NCBI GenBank assembly: GCA_947499955.1
Contig: CANMQI010000005.1
Coordinates: forward strand, 62,001-126,000
Origin: an uncultured Granulosicoccus sp.
Lineage (GTDB): Bacteria; Pseudomonadota; Gammaproteobacteria; Granulosicoccales; Granulosicoccaceae
Direction: 5' to 3'
Length of the DNA stretch: 64,000 nt
Shown here one piece after another: positions 8,685 through 18,900 of this stretch (position 1 is the first letter of the stretch; the number at the start of each line of letters is the position of its first letter). The notes beneath the pieces were generated by a model. The model searched no databases. It saw only the letters and a list, made by a program, of their open reading frames with translations, and was not told the DNA's origin. A program made the translations under genes and the position numbers.

Positions 8685-10817
8685 ATGCAGAATCGCAAGC
8701 TGTTGTTCGCGGCACTGGCCCTATGTGTGGCCGCCTTTTTCTTCTTCGATGTCGGGCGCTTCTTCAGCCTCGACTACCTGAAGAGCGAACAAGCCTCCCT
8801 GGAGACACTCTACGAGGCGCGCCCCTGGCTCGTCATCGGCGTTTTCTTTCTTGCCTACGTGGGTGTCACCGCGCTGTCTCTGCCCGGGGCGGCCATCATG
8901 ACTCTGGCCGCCGGTGCGCTGTTCGGCCTGGTGACAGGCACCCTGATTGCCTCCTTCGCCTCCAGCATCGGCGCCACCCTGGCCTTTCTGGTGTCGCGCT
9001 ACCTGCTGCGCAGCAGCATCGAAGACAAGTTTGGCGACAAACTGAAAACCTTCAACCGCAATATCGACAAGGACGGTGCCTTCTACCTGTTCACGGTTCG
9101 ACTGGTACCGGTATTCCCGTTCTTCCTGGTGAACCTGGTCATGGGCCTCACCTCCATCCGCACCGGCGTTTTCTACATCGTCAGTCAGGTCGGCATGCTC
9201 GCTGGCACCATGGTGTTCGTCAACGCTGGCACACAGCTGGCGAAGATCGATAGCCTCAGCGGCATTCTCTCGCCTGCCATCATCTTCTCATTCGCCTTGT
9301 TAGGCATCTTTCCACTCGTTGCCAAAAAGGTAATCAACATGCTCAAAGCCCGGAAACGCTACGAAGGCTACACCCGTCCTGAAAAATTCGACAACGACAT
9401 CGTGGTGCTGGGTGCCGGCTCCGGCGGTCTGGTCACCTCCTATATCGGTGCTGTCGTCAAGGCGAAAGTGACACTGATCGAAAAGCACAAGATGGGCGGT
9501 GATTGCCTGAACACGGGTTGCGTACCGTCCAAGGCACTGATTCGTAGCGGCAAGTTGATGCACAACATCAATCACAGCGACAAGTACGGCGTGCACAACG
9601 CCAGCGGCGAAGTGGACTTCCCGCGCACCATGCAGCGCATCCATGAAGTCATCGCCAAGATCGAGCCACATGATTCGGTCGAACGCTACACCGAGCTGGG
9701 CGTCAACGTCATCCAGGGCGAAGGCCGCATTACCTCTCCCTGGACGGTCGAGGTCAATGGCCAGACACTGACCACCCGCAATATCGTGATCGCCACCGGC
9801 GGCTCACCCTTTGTCCCCCCTATCCCCGGTCTGGACCAGGTTCACTACCTGACGTCCGAAAACCTGTGGGAACTGAAGACCCAGCCCAAGCGTCTGGTCG
9901 TGCTCGGTGGCGGTCCCATCGGCAGTGAATTGACACAAGCCTTCAGACGTCTGGGCAGTGAAGTGACGCAGGTCGAGCGCGAAGGCCAGATCATGGGGCG
10001 CGAGGATGCGGACGTGGCAGAAATGGTGCGTCAGCGATTCGTCTCGGAAGGCATACAGGTGATGGTCAATACCAATGCCGTCGGTGTGGAAGTCAACGGC
10101 GACGAGAAGCAGCTGGTCTGCGAACAGGACGGCAAGACCATCAAGGTGCCGTTTGACGAAATCATCGTTGCCGTCGGCCGCAAGGCCAACACCCAGGGCT
10201 TTGGTCTGGAAGAGTTGGGCGTCACGCTCACCGGTCGCGGCACCGTGGCAGTCAATGAGTACCTGCAAAGTGATTTTCCCAACATCTATGCCGTGGGCGA
10301 TGTTGCCGGCCCGTATCAGTTCACCCACGTTGCCGCTCATCAGGCCTGGTACGCGGCCGTGAACGGTCTGTTCGGCATGTTCAAGAAATTCAGTGTCGAC
10401 TACCGCGTCATTCCCTGGGCGACATTCACCGACCCGGAAGTGGCGCGCGTCGGCCTGAACGAGACCGATGCCAAGGAGAAGAACATTCCCTATGAGCTCA
10501 CAACCTACGGTATCGATGATCTGGACCGGGCCATAGCCGACAGCAGCGACTACGGCGTGGTGAAGGTTCTGACCAAGCCCGGCAAGGACAAGATACTGGG
10601 CGTCACCATCGTTGGCGAGCATGCCGGGGATCTGATTGCCGAGTATGTACTGGCGATGAAACATGGCCTCGGACTCAACAAGATCCTGGGTACGATCCAC
10701 ATCTACCCCACGCTTTCCGAGTCCAACAAGTACGCCGCCGGCGAATGGAAACGCGCCCACCAGCCTCACAAGCTGCTGGCTTGGGTCGAGAAGTTTCATA
10801 CCTGGCGTCGAGGCTGA
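8685..10817 (+). CDS. DedA/TVP38-family membrane domain fused to FAD-dependent pyridine nucleotide-disulfide oxidoreductase
   Basis: Predicted 710-residue two-part protein. Residues 1 to about 225 form a TVP38/TMEM64 (SNARE-associated, DedA-like) membrane module with several helices and the Gly-rich segment AAGALFGLVTGTLIAS. Residues about 238-705 form a mercuric reductase/lipoamide dehydrogenase-like enzyme. That part has an FAD Rossmann motif (VVLGAGSGG), a redox pair in GGDCLNTGCVPSKA, an NAD(P)H motif (VVLGGGPIGSEL), an FAD-binding stretch (IYAVGDVAG) and the C-terminal HIYPTLSE active-site motif. There are no extra cysteines typical of true MerA. It probably couples cytoplasmic disulfide or quinone redox chemistry to the membrane; the substrate is unknown. 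It is monocistronic and followed by a strong terminator. Confidence 0.9.
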   Translation: MQNRKLLFAALALCVAAFFFFDVGRFFSLDYLKSEQASLETLYEARPWLVIGVFFLAYVGVTALSLPGAAIMTLAAGALFGLVTGTLIASFASSIGATLAFLVSRYLLRSSIEDKFGDKLKTFNRNIDKDGAFYLFTVRLVPVFPFFLVNLVMGLTSIRTGVFYIVSQVGMLAGTMVFVNAGTQLAKIDSLSGILSPAIIFSFALLGIFPLVAKKVINMLKARKRYEGYTRPEKFDNDIVVLGAGSGGLVTSYIGAVVKAKVTLIEKHKMGGDCLNTGCVPSKALIRSGKLMHNINHSDKYGVHNASGEVDFPRTMQRIHEVIAKIEPHDSVERYTELGVNVIQGEGRITSPWTVEVNGQTLTTRNIVIATGGSPFVPPIPGLDQVHYLTSENLWELKTQPKRLVVLGGGPIGSELTQAFRRLGSEVTQVEREGQIMGREDADVAEMVRQRFVSEGIQVMVNTNAVGVEVNGDEKQLVCEQDGKTIKVPFDEIIVAVGRKANTQGFGLEELGVTLTGRGTVAVNEYLQSDFPNIYAVGDVAGPYQFTHVAAHQAWYAAVNGLFGMFKKFSVDYRVIPWATFTDPEVARVGLNETDAKEKNIPYELTTYGIDDLDRAIADSSDYGVVKVLTKPGKDKILGVTIVGEHAGDLIAEYVLAMKHGLGLNKILGTIHIYPTLSESNKYAAGEWKRAHQPHKLLAWVEKFHTWRRG

Positions 10818-11000
10818 TCGACAGGGCAGCTGATCCATCCATCCTGGCCGGCTGCCTCGAATCACCTACCGGGCTTGGCCCCTCTCCCCCTCAGTCATTG
10901 CATCCAGGTGGATGACACGGGGGATGACGACAACCCACCAATGCTGATTACTGACCCGCAGAGCGACCGAGGTCATTCACGGAATGACAGCCACAAAAAA

Positions 11001-11027
11001 GGGCGCCACCAGGGCGCCCTTTTTTTT
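11001..11027. terminator. Bidirectional intrinsic terminator
   Basis: GGGCGCC (11001-11007), loop ACCAG, GGCGCCC (11013-11019) then eight T; a run of A precedes the stem, so it also works on the other strand. It separates the fusion oxidoreductase gene (+, ending 10817) from the convergent GH16 gene (-, ending 11101). Confidence 0.93.
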
Positions 11028-11100
11028 GTCGGTCAGCGGCCAATCGAGATGCCGCTGGAGGCGGGCTGCGTCAGCAGCTCCGCCTCGTGTCCATGACCGA

Positions 11101-12831
11101 TTACTTCTGCTTGTAGACCCGGACGTAATCGATCTCCAGAGCCGGATTGGCAAACTCATTGAGGTCGTTGGCGTTGGGGTAGCGCTCATTGGATGGACGA
11201 CCCAGGCCGCCAGAGTTGGCCGGGAAGTTTGTCCAGTTGCCACCCATGGCCAGATTCAGCATCAGGTACAGCTCTTCGAAATCAGCTTCACTGTTGTTCA
11301 TCTCACTCATCTTCTGACCGTCGATGTACCAGACGACCTTGCCCTGAGTCCACTCAACCGCATAGACATGGTAGTCCTGGCTGTAATCGGTACCGGTGTA
11401 GACCTGACCACTGGGCTGCGGCTTGATGAAGTTGGCGTCCCCACTGTACGTGGACGTCACGTTCTTGAAGTAGTGAAACGAGTTGTAGATGTACCAGGGA
11501 GCGTGACCCAGGTTTTCCATGATGTCGATCTCGGTACGCTGAGTACCTTCCCAGGCGCGATTCTCATGGAACAACCAGAAAGCCGGGAATGTGCCGACGT
11601 GACCTGGAATCTTGATGCGAGCTTCGAAGTAGCCGTACTTCTGGCTGAACTTCTCGTGCGTGGACAGAGCGCCTGACAGAAAGGTCTGCTGTGTGGAGAT
11701 CTCGCTCAGCGGACCGTAGGTCTTCTTGTTGCTGTGGTTCTTCAGAGGATTCTTCGCCGCGCGGATCGACAGGGTTGAACCGTCGAACTGGAAGGGGTTG
11801 TAGACAGGAACGATCTTTTCCTGATGCTCACTGTCCGGGCTCAGAACATTGACGTAGAACTGATCTTCGCCATTGATGACGCGGTATTCGTAGCGTTCAC
11901 CGTTGTGCTCACCGTCCCAGCGCAGCTGTGAGTGCCAGCGGTAGGGGTTGAGCGCCGTACCATTGAATTCGTCACTGAAAACCAGTTCGTAACCGGCTTT
12001 CTGACTGACTTCCGGATAGCTGTAGGAAGCTGGATCGATCAGGCTCTGGACACTGGCGGCGTCCTGATCACCCTGTACCGGTGCAGCCGCCAGACCTTGT
12101 GAACTGACCGGATCCGCCTGCGCTGTGCTGGTGTTGCTGGCCTGGCCGGTCACGTTGATCTTGGTAGTGGCTGACTGGGCAGACTTGCGGCCGTTGGAAT
12201 CGATGGCCTTGACGGTCATTGAATGCTCACCGACCCAGAGGTTGCTGCTGCTGTACGTCAGTGATGCCGTTTCGCCAGCGACGGCGCCATCAACTGTCAC
12301 TTCATAACGAGAAGCACCCGATACCGCATTCCATTCCCACTTGACACCACCGTTACCGGTTTCGCTGCCGCGAGGACTCTGCGGCGCCTGGAAACCACTG
12401 CTGGCACTGGCCGCTACGGGTGTAACGCTGGACGTTGTTGTGGTGCTTGACGTTGTACTGCCACCGACTACGGTACTACGGGCGAGAGATGAAGAATTGA
12501 ACTGAGCGTTGACGACGATCTTGACGGTTGACGTGCTTGAAGAATAGTTGCCACTGGCGTCGATAGCCCGAACACGCATGGAATGGTCACCCGGCCACAG
12601 ATCGCGACTGTAGTACTGGGGATCACGTGTAATACCCTTGTAGCTACCGTCGATGGAGACTTCGTAGGTAACGGCCCCCGGAACACTGGCCCACTCCCAT
12701 TTGACAACGGATTGGGCAATTTCTGTTCCACGAGGATCTCGTGGGGCCTCGATGGCGTAGCTTGGAGCGGCAATGAAACCGGACAAGGCTAGTAACAGGC
12801 ATGACCTAATTACAATCTTCTTACTAGTCAT
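11101..12831 (-). CDS. Secreted glycoside hydrolase family 16 enzyme with two FN3-like modules
   Basis: Predicted 576 residues. A signal peptide (MTSKKIVIRSCLLLALSGFI..., cleavage probably after APSYA near residue 26) is followed by two homologous beta-sandwich modules of about 85 residues. Each starts PRG and contains VKWEW...YEV..DG. A Ser/Thr-rich linker joins them, and the catalytic GH16 domain spans about residues 275-576. The GH16 nucleophile/acid-base signature reads EIDIMEN. The family hydrolyses beta-1,3/1,4-glucans, laminarin, agar or carrageenan; I cannot fix the substrate. The ATG at 12831 lacks a strong ribosome binding site but opens directly into the signal peptide. It is convergent with the upstream fusion gene. 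Confidence 0.92.
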   Translation of the reverse strand: MTSKKIVIRSCLLLALSGFIAAPSYAIEAPRDPRGTEIAQSVVKWEWASVPGAVTYEVSIDGSYKGITRDPQYYSRDLWPGDHSMRVRAIDASGNYSSSTSTVKIVVNAQFNSSSLARSTVVGGSTTSSTTTTSSVTPVAASASSGFQAPQSPRGSETGNGGVKWEWNAVSGASRYEVTVDGAVAGETASLTYSSSNLWVGEHSMTVKAIDSNGRKSAQSATTKINVTGQASNTSTAQADPVSSQGLAAAPVQGDQDAASVQSLIDPASYSYPEVSQKAGYELVFSDEFNGTALNPYRWHSQLRWDGEHNGERYEYRVINGEDQFYVNVLSPDSEHQEKIVPVYNPFQFDGSTLSIRAAKNPLKNHSNKKTYGPLSEISTQQTFLSGALSTHEKFSQKYGYFEARIKIPGHVGTFPAFWLFHENRAWEGTQRTEIDIMENLGHAPWYIYNSFHYFKNVTSTYSGDANFIKPQPSGQVYTGTDYSQDYHVYAVEWTQGKVVWYIDGQKMSEMNNSEADFEELYLMLNLAMGGNWTNFPANSGGLGRPSNERYPNANDLNEFANPALEIDYVRVYKQK

Positions 12832-13321
12832 CGTTAATCGTCTAAAGTCTCGAAATCAAGTTCGTGATTGGAGCTGACCCTACCCTGGAGCCCCTGACAC
12901 AAACTTCATTTAACGTTTTAATTGGCCGAAATCGTCCCCCGCGAATGAATCCTCTCGCGGTGGATGACTTGCAGCACATGGAATAACCTGATTGCTGAAC
13001 CACTCGGCAGAGAGCCGAGCGGTTACGCGGAACAAACGTAAACAATCACAACAGGTCGAAAGTCTAAAGGAAAAGACTCACGAAACCGGCCAAGGACGGG
13101 TGGTTATTCGTGAGGATTTGGACATGATTAACGTGTGAATCAGTTCCAGAATGGCCATGCCATAACCTTTGCATCTGCAACACAGGTGTTATTAGTGACC
13201 GATTGGCAACGATAACGCCTTGGCTAAAACCGCGCCAGAATAGGCTTTCAGCGATTCTCGGAGAAATATCCTGCCGCAAGTGTTACCGATATTTCGCAAA
13301 AGAAATCGGCCAGGGAAGCTC
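12832..13321. other. 490-base gene-free spacer upstream of the GH16 gene
   Basis: No convincing gene. It would hold the GH16 promoter and leader on the minus strand. One small hairpin is visible (CTCGGC 13003-13008, GCCGAG 13014-13019). Near 13284-13309 an imperfect hairpin with arms CCGAT..ATTTC and GAAAT.CGG lies just past the end of the GGDEF-EAL gene. I looked for a c-di-GMP riboswitch signature and did not see one. Confidence 0.5.
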
Positions 13322-15781
13322 TCAGGAGATCAATTCCGGGGCACTCAGGTGAAACCCCTGACCGAAGTCGATACCGATGCCCTGGACAGCTTCGAGCAGC
13401 TGAGGCGACTCGATGAATTCGGCAACCGTGCGTTTGCCCATCGATTTGCTGATGTCACTGATCGCCTTGACCAGAGTGAAATCGGTGCGATCCTCGAGAA
13501 TATCCTTGATCAGCAGGCCGTCGATCTTCAGAAATTCGACCGGTAGCTTGCGCAGATAGGCGAAAGAGGACAGGCCAGAACCAAAGTCATCGATACCGAA
13601 CCGGCAACCTATCGCGGCCAGTTCGCTCATGAAGGCACCCACCTTGGTCAGATTGGCAATGGCTGCCGTCTCGGTGATTTCAAAACACAACTTGCTGGCC
13701 GGGACGTTGCTGTTCTCGATATATCTGATGAGCTTGGCAGAGAACTCCGGATCGGTGATGGAGCCGGCCGACAGGTTGATGGCCACATGCCGGACATCTT
13801 CCAGCATGACCGGATTGGCGGAGAGCCAGCTCAGCGTCAGCTGAATCGCTCTTTCGTCCAGCGTCGATATCAGCCCGTAGCGTTCTGCGGTGGGCAGAAA
13901 TGCGCGGGGCACCACCAACTCACCATTGGGCATCTCGAGGCGCAACAGCATTTCCAGACGCAAGCCACTGGCCTGTCGATCGTCCAGCGCCAGGATCTTC
14001 TGGCTGGCCAGGCGCAGTCGATCGGTTTCCAGCGCCGTGTTGATCTCCTCGACCCAATGCGTGGAAACCTTGCGATTGCTGGCATTGCCTTCACCATCGC
14101 GATAGACCACCACCCGGTTCCGCCCTTCGTTCTTGGCGATATAACAGGCGGAATCGACCGCCGCAAACAATGACTGGATACTGTCCCAGCGATCATCCAC
14201 AACCACCAGCCCCACACTGACGCCAATGGTGAACCGATTCTCATGCCACAGGAACTGGAAGTTCTCGACTTCATGCCGAATCTGATTGGCCAGCTTCAGG
14301 GCTTCCGGCACATCACATTTGTACAGCAATACCCCGAATTCATCTCCACCGAGCCGGGCCAGAACATCGCTCTTGCGCACCAGAGAGTCGAACAACTGCG
14401 TCAACTGGCGAAGCAGCTCATCCCCTGCCTGATGCCCGCAGGTGTCATTGACGACCTTGAACGAATCCAGATCAAGGAAGCACAGCGCATGAGATTTGCG
14501 ATTGGTGCGCGACGTACACAAGGCTTCCTTGACGGTCTGTTCGAAACTGCGCCGATTGATCAGCCCCGTCAGAGAATCATGACTGGCGTGATAGGCCATC
14601 GTTTCCGCCTGCCGCACCGTCGCCGTCACATCGCAACCGACGCCGCGGTAGCCGACGAACTCCCGAGCCATGTTGAACACCGGTATGCCGCTATAGCGCA
14701 CCGTGCGCGAGTCACCGTTGACGGACCAGCGGAACTCGAAGTCCCGAAACGGCTGGCAATCCTTCAACAGCGCCAGATGCCCGGCCCAGTGGGACTCTTC
14801 ATTGATGTTGGCCGGATGATCCAGCAATTGGTTCAGTGTTCTGCCGACGATGTGTTCGCGCGCAATTCCCAGCACACGCACCAGCCCGTCGGATGCCACG
14901 CGAAACGTCAGTTTGGCGTCAAGCTCCCAGAAGAAGTCCGCGGCCGCACTGGCGTAATGGCGATAGCGCTGCTCGTTGGCGCGTATGCGTTTCATATCGG
15001 CCAGCTGACTGTTGAGCACATCGGCGGGCCAGACCAATGAAGTGCCTGAAGCAGGCTCAGCCTGCTCGGTGATGGCGACATCGACAAAGGAGAGCAGAAC
15101 AGCCTCGGCACTTCCCCAGTGGATCCGCGTGACCTTGGCAATAAGCCGGACCAGGCTGCCCGTCAACGACGAGGCTCTCAGATTGACCCGCTGGCTGTCG
15201 GGCAATGTCGCGATGTCGGTTCGCTCGCCCACCACGCCGGAGATCAGACTCAGCTCCTGCGCATCGAAGATATCCGCAGCACTGGCACTGTCCATCAGTG
15301 CCTGCGCGCTGGGATAACCGAACACATGGGCGGCCACATCATTGGCATAGAGAACCCCATCACCGTCCAGAATGAGGCTGCCCTGAATACCGGCATTGAC
15401 CAGGGCCTGGTAGTCCAGTGCCTGCTGCATGGGCGGCCCACCCAATAGACGAATGTCGATGCCACGCACCTGATTGTCCGCGCCGACCAGGGGCGTGCGA
15501 ACAATCATCGCTCGCACCGAGCCTTCGCCATTGTCCAGACTGATGGTGCTGATGCCGGCCTCTGCCGAGTACATGATCTGGCTATCGAGCGCCATCTGCT
15601 CGCGGGCCACTTCGCCGGCAAACAGATCGAAGTCGGTCTTGCCTATGACATCTTCAGGAGATTGCCGCCCCACACTCCGGGCGAAGGCCATGGAACAGGC
15701 GCGGTAGACGAGGCGGTCGTCCTTGAGTGCGACACGGTCGCTGGATTGTCCAAGCACCCCACTGCGACTCAGCATCTGCAC
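13322..15781 (-). CDS. PAS-GGDEF-EAL protein (c-di-GMP turnover)
   Basis: Predicted 819-residue cytoplasmic protein with no clear membrane segment. PAS-like sensor domains fill the first ~390 residues (for example DVIGKTDFDLFAGE near the N terminus and VGRTLNQLLDHPAN near 310). A GGDEF domain with intact LGGDEF lies near residue 477, and an EAL domain from about 560. The EAL signature is altered to EML (LEMLLRLE), but the later catalytic/metal motifs ITETAA, DDFGSGLSSFAYL and LKIDGLLI are present, so phosphodiesterase activity is plausible. The start is GTG at 15781 or ATG at 15775; no good ribosome binding site distinguishes them. It stands alone between the IcmF and GH16 genes. Confidence 0.9.
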   Translation of the reverse strand: MQMLSRSGVLGQSSDRVALKDDRLVYRACSMAFARSVGRQSPEDVIGKTDFDLFAGEVAREQMALDSQIMYSAEAGISTISLDNGEGSVRAMIVRTPLVGADNQVRGIDIRLLGGPPMQQALDYQALVNAGIQGSLILDGDGVLYANDVAAHVFGYPSAQALMDSASAADIFDAQELSLISGVVGERTDIATLPDSQRVNLRASSLTGSLVRLIAKVTRIHWGSAEAVLLSFVDVAITEQAEPASGTSLVWPADVLNSQLADMKRIRANEQRYRHYASAAADFFWELDAKLTFRVASDGLVRVLGIAREHIVGRTLNQLLDHPANINEESHWAGHLALLKDCQPFRDFEFRWSVNGDSRTVRYSGIPVFNMAREFVGYRGVGCDVTATVRQAETMAYHASHDSLTGLINRRSFEQTVKEALCTSRTNRKSHALCFLDLDSFKVVNDTCGHQAGDELLRQLTQLFDSLVRKSDVLARLGGDEFGVLLYKCDVPEALKLANQIRHEVENFQFLWHENRFTIGVSVGLVVVDDRWDSIQSLFAAVDSACYIAKNEGRNRVVVYRDGEGNASNRKVSTHWVEEINTALETDRLRLASQKILALDDRQASGLRLEMLLRLEMPNGELVVPRAFLPTAERYGLISTLDERAIQLTLSWLSANPVMLEDVRHVAINLSAGSITDPEFSAKLIRYIENSNVPASKLCFEITETAAIANLTKVGAFMSELAAIGCRFGIDDFGSGLSSFAYLRKLPVEFLKIDGLLIKDILEDRTDFTLVKAISDISKSMGKRTVAEFIESPQLLEAVQGIGIDFGQGFHLSAPELIS

Positions 15782-15931
15782 GATAGTTCAATACTTGGGC
15801 AACTGGAATTCACGGGGATCAAGGCACCTTGTCTAGCCTCCGGAAGTTAATTGATTATAGTTTAATTGTCCATTTGCAAATGACGATCACACGAGAGTTT
15901 ACGGTTGCTTCCCTGCAACAGCCAACCAGGC

Positions 15932-18900
15932 TCACAGGTTGCGCCGGTACTGCCCCCCAACCTCGAAAAGCACCTCGGTCAGCTGTCCGAGGGAGCACAC
16001 TTGCACCGCCTCCATCAGTGCTGCGAACACATTGTCACCGGCAATGGCGCTAGTGCGCACACGCTGCAAGGCGTCGGGCGAGCTGTCCCGATGGGCGGCA
16101 TGAAACGCTTCCAGCCGTGCAATCTGCTCATCCTTTTCAGCATCGGATGAGCGCGCCAGCTCGACCTTGTGCGGCGGCTCTTCCTTCGGATTGAGGAAGG
16201 TATTGACGCCGACAATGGGGAGCGAGCCATCGTGTTTGCGATGCTCGTACAGCATGGACTCATCCTGGATCCTGCCCCGCTGATAGCCGGTTTCCATGGC
16301 GCCCAGCACACCACCACGATCGGACAGCCGATCGAATTCAAGCAGCACCGCCTCTTCAACCAGGTCGGTCAGTTCGTCGATGATGAAGCTGCCCTGGTTC
16401 GGATTCTCGTTGCGGGCCAGCCCCCACTCGCGATTGATGACCAGCTGTATGGCCATGGCGCGGCGCACCGATTCGTCGGTGGGTGTGGTGATGGCCTCGT
16501 CATAGGCATTGGTATGCAGGGAATTGCAATTATCGTAGACCGCAATCAGTGCCTGCAGCGTGGTACGAATATCGTTGAACGCCATTTCCTGGGCATGCAG
16601 GGAACGACCGGATGTCTGGATGTGGTATTTCAGCTTCTGACTGCGTTCATTGGCACCGTAGCGCTCTCGCATGGCCACCGCCCAGATGCGCCTGGCCACC
16701 CGCCCCATGACGGTATATTCGGGGTCCATGCCATTGCTGAAGAAGAAGGACAGATTGGGCGCGAAGTCGTTGATGTCCATGCCGCGCGCCAGATAGCTCT
16801 CGACGTAGGTGAATCCATTGGACAGCGTCAATGCCAATTGGGTTATCGGGTTGGCACCGGCTTCGGCAATGTGATAGCCGGAGATGGACACGGAGTAGAA
16901 GTTGCGAACCTCGTTCTCGATGAACCACGCTTGTATATCAGCCATCATCTTCAGACTGAACTCGGTGGAAAAGATACAGGTGTTCTGTCCCTGATCTTCC
17001 TTGAGAATGTCGGCCTGCACCGTGCCACGAACCTGCCTGTAGGCCGAGCGTCGCAGTTCCTGCTGCTCGCTCATCGTCGCCGGCCGCCCCGTCTCCGCCT
17101 CGAAACGCGCCAGTTGCTGACGCACGGCCGTCACGAAGTAGAACGCCAGTATGGTCGGCGCGGGACCATTGATGGTCATGGACACCGAGGTGGCCGGGTC
17201 ACACAGATCGAAGCCGTCATAGAGCACCTGCATGTCATCGACCGTGGCGATGGAGACGCCCGCATTGCCCACCTTGCCGTAGATATCGGGACGCCTTGCC
17301 GGGTCATGTCCGTACAGCGTGACCGAATCGAAGGCCGTGGACAGACGCTTGGCCGGCGCATGCTCCGACAGGGCCTTGAAGCGGCGGTTGGTACGCAGTG
17401 GCCCGCCCTCTCCTGCGAACATGCGCGTTGGATCTTCGCCGGTGCGCTTGAACGGAAAGACACCGGCGGTGAACGGGAACTGTCCCGGCAGATTGTCACG
17501 CCGCAGCCAGGCCAGCAGGTCTCCCTCATCCGAATAGCGCGGCAGTGCGACCCGAGAGATGCGCGTGCCGGAAAGACTGGTGACATGGGTACGGGTACGA
17601 ATCTCCCGGTCACGCGTCCTTGTGACCAGCTCATCGGCGGTGTAGGCCTTGACGGTATCGGGCCAGGCTCCCAGCAGCTGGCGCGTCTCGGCAAGCAACT
17701 GCGCTTGCCGCTCATCGATCAATGCCTGCAGTGAGGGCTGCACGGACTCATTCTGCGGGGGCAGTGTGCTACCAGCCGGCATCGCAGGGTGCTGCTGTGG
17801 CAAGTTTCCGGCCGATGTGTGCGGGTCCGAGCCTGCCTCAGCACCCAGCAGCCTGAGCGCGGCTGTCAATTGCTGGATCTCTCGCACCAGAGCTGCCTGG
17901 ACATCGGTCTGTGCATGGTAGTTGCGCAGACAGGCTGCGATGTCCGACAGATAGCGCTGCGCCGATGTGGGAATGATGGCCGATTGTCGGGTGCTGGCCC
18001 GTACGCTGACGTGTGGCAGACAACCCGGCGCCAGGGACAAACCGTGCTCGCGCAACTGCTCGGCCAGCGCCTGATACAGCGCCGTGACCCCGTCGTCATT
18101 GAAGCGCGCGGCAATGGTACCGAAAACCGGCATCTCGTCGGGTGTCTGGGCAAAGGCCAGTCGATTGCGCTGCACCTGCTTTCTGACATCGCGCAGCGCA
18201 TCGTCGCCGCCCTTTCGCTCCAGCTTGTTGATGGCCACGATATCGGCAAAATCGAGCATGTCGATCTTTTCCAATTGACTTGCTGCTCCAAACTCCGGCG
18301 TCATGACATATAAAGAGACATCACTGATACCCACGATGCCCGCATCACCCTGACCGATGCCGGGGGTTTCCACGATGACCAGATCCACACCGCACAATCG
18401 GCAGGCAGCCACCATGTCGTTCAGGGTGCCCGGCACCTCGCCAGCGGCTGTGCGCGTGGCCAGAGAACGCATGAACAGCCGTTCGTGCTCGATCGAATTC
18501 ATGCGGATACGATCCCCCAGCAAAGCCCCACCGGTCTTGCGCCGTGTCGGGTCGATGGCCAGTACGACCACCGAAAGAGCATCCTGTTGATCCAGCCGCA
18601 GCCGTCGCACCAGTTCATCGGTCAGCGAGGACTTGCCCGAACCGCCCGTGCCGGTAATGCCCAGAACCGGCGCAGTACGTGGCAAACCGGCCACCGCGGC
18701 GTGCATGGCGGCAAGCTCTGAGGATGACAGGGCTTCATTCTCGATGGCACTGAGCAAGTGCGCCAAGGGTCCATGCAGGGCCTGCCCGAATGGCTCTGAC
18801 TGCCGATCCAGCACATCACGCAGCGCGGCCTCTGCCGGCAGTGCATGGCCCGCTGACAGACGCCGGGTCGTCTCGATCATGTGCTCGATCATGCCCTGCA

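Noticed and set aside
12832-13321. c-di-GMP riboswitch before the GH16 gene
   Set aside because: The neighbourhood suggested it, but the conserved GEMM core sequences were not found on the minus strand.
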